Assembly: GCA_035275625.1 (NCBI GenBank)
Contig: DATEMK010000259.1
Location: forward strand, 1 to 5,828
Direction: 5' to 3'
Origin: DATEMK01 sp035275625
Lineage (GTDB): Bacteria > Bacteroidota > Bacteroidia > AKYH767-A > OLB10
DNA length: 5,828 nt
Shown: positions 5,005-5,828 of the stretch, piece by piece
Numbering within the stretch: position 1 is the first letter of the stretch
Layout: each line of letters opens with the position of its first letter
The notes under the pieces: model-generated
Told to the model about the DNA's origin: nothing
Databases searched by the model: none
The model's input: the letters and a program-made list of their open reading frames with translations, nothing else
Made by a program: the position numbers and the translations under genes

Positions 5005-5772
5005 CTATTCATCCCTCCACTCATGCCCGGTGAGGTTCAAAAACACATCTTCGAGATTGGCTTTCTTTACTTCTTTTTTTCTTTCAAATCCCGATGCCAC
5101 TAATTTATCAATCAGGTTATCGGGAGTATCAAGAGCAATAATTTTTCCTGATTCAACAATGGCAACACGGTCGCACAGGTTTTCTGCTTCATCCATGTAA
5201 TGGGTAGTGATGACAACTGTTGCACCTTTATCACGGATTTGCTTTATCAGTTCCCAGAGATTTCTTCTTGCCTGCGGGTCGAGCCCGGTGGTGGGTTCGT
5301 CTAAAAAAACAATCTTAGGATGGTTGATTAAAGTTGTTGCAATCGAAAAACGCTGCTTTTGCCCGCCTGAAAGCTCTTTGTATTTTGCTTTTGCTTTATC
5401 CTCCAATCCTACCATGCGCAACATTTGCATGGTATCCACATCCACATTATACAATCCTGAAAAAAGCACAATCAATTCCGTCAAAGTCAAACTCGGATAA
5501 TATCCGGCAGCCTGCAGCTGCACGCCAATTATTTTTTTTATTTCATTCTGATCATGCTCAATATTCTTTCCGTCAACAATTACTTCTCCCGAAGTTTTTT
5601 CGCGAAGTGTTTCAATTATTTCAAGTGTGGTCGTTTTCCCGGCACCGTTAGGACCGAGCAATCCGAAAATTTCTCCTTCGCAAACTTCAAAGCTGATGCC
5701 GTTCACGGCAGTAAGCGTTTCGTATTTTTTTACGAGGTTTTTTACGGTAATGACAGCAGGTTTATCAATCAT
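5005..5772 (-). CDS. ABC-2-type transporter ATP-binding protein
   Basis: This is a 255-residue nucleotide-binding subunit. It has Walker A GPNGAGKTT (40-48), Q-loop Gln-87 in GVQLQ, signature LSGGQ (134-138), Walker B IVFLDEP (154-160), D-loop GLD (163-165) and H-loop TTH (189-191). The C-terminus KKANLEDVFLNLTG (236-249) is typical of the DrrA/CcmA-like ABC-2 exporters (drug, polysaccharide, Na+ or lantibiotic efflux). It would energise a membrane permease on the cytoplasmic face; the cargo cannot be read from the ATPase. In this family the permease gene usually follows directly. Here the next thing downstream is the convergent helicase, so the partner is either upstream beyond the window or elsewhere. 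The ATG start at 5772 fits the usual first strand (ITVKNLVKKY) and has a -7 box 19 nt upstream. All catalytic residues are present. Confidence 0.93.
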   Translation of the reverse strand: MIDKPAVITVKNLVKKYETLTAVNGISFEVCEGEIFGLLGPNGAGKTTTLEIIETLREKTSGEVIVDGKNIEHDQNEIKKIIGVQLQAAGYYPSLTLTELIVLFSGLYNVDVDTMQMLRMVGLEDKAKAKYKELSGGQKQRFSIATTLINHPKIVFLDEPTTGLDPQARRNLWELIKQIRDKGATVVITTHYMDEAENLCDRVAIVESGKIIALDTPDNLIDKLVASGFERKKEVKKANLEDVFLNLTGHEWRDE

Positions 5773-5791
5773 ATTTTTGAGAAATGAAAGA

Positions 5792-5799
5792 CAAAAGTA
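5792..5799 (-). promoter_or_regulatory. Putative -7 promoter element (TAnnTTTG) for the ABC ATPase
   Basis: The minus strand reads TACTTTTG, a full match to the Bacteroidota -7 consensus, ending 19 nt before the ATG at 5772. If used, the ATPase is the first gene of its transcript, so an upstream permease gene would not have to be co-transcribed. No clear -33 TTG is seen before the window ends. Confidence 0.45.
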
Positions 5800-5828
5800 A
5801 AATCTTAAACATTAACCTCTGTTATCCT

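Noticed and set aside
5207..5787. Plus-strand frames opposite the ABC ATPase
   Set aside because: They are shadows of a gene with all ABC motifs intact. Their translations show no family features.

Overview
The window reads as chromosomal DNA of a member of the Bacteroidota (Bacteroidetes), probably an environmental or uncultured lineage. Four things point there. The first protein ends in a type-B, gliding-motility-type C-terminal sorting domain of the type IX secretion system (T9SS). Gene starts lack Shine-Dalgarno sequences. Several starts have a perfect TAnnTTTG box, the -7 element of Bacteroidota promoters, a few bases upstream. Finally, the DNA is AT-rich and carries palindromic short repeats of a kind common in these genomes. 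No rRNA, tRNA, CRISPR array, transposase or phage gene is visible.

Layout. Positions 2-1183 (+) hold the 3' end of a large secreted Cys-rich PKD-like repeat protein with a T9SS sorting domain. Positions 1211-1930 (+) encode an exported LolA-like protein. It is followed tail to tail by an SSAT-like GNAT acetyltransferase (1937-2437, -). Only 32 bp separate the acetyltransferase from a divergent YbfF-like alpha/beta hydrolase (2470-3267, +), and that gap holds two opposed -7 boxes. A 60-residue basic protein of unknown function lies at 3374-3556 (-). It diverges from a DEAD-box RNA helicase (3696-4925, +) that uses a TTG start. A probable intrinsic terminator follows the helicase. The window ends with an ABC-2-type transporter ATPase (5005-5772, -) whose promoter box is at 5792-5799.

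How the genes relate. This is mostly a run of single-gene or two-gene units rather than a pathway. The first two genes share orientation, a 27-bp gap and an envelope or export destination. The others are housekeeping-type enzymes (acetyltransferase, esterase-like hydrolase, RNA helicase, ABC ATPase) in alternating orientation.

The most distinctive signals are two unrelated palindromic repeats read in frame as protein. One adds NLTPGPSPKERGA to a surface loop of the acetyltransferase. The other adds RLPDGQ to the neighbouring hydrolase. Other points worth a look are the back-to-back -7 boxes in the 32-bp divergent spacer, the TTGA overlap between a 31-codon upstream ORF and the helicase, and the possibly leaderless small gene. 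I do not see a convincing new multi-gene system.
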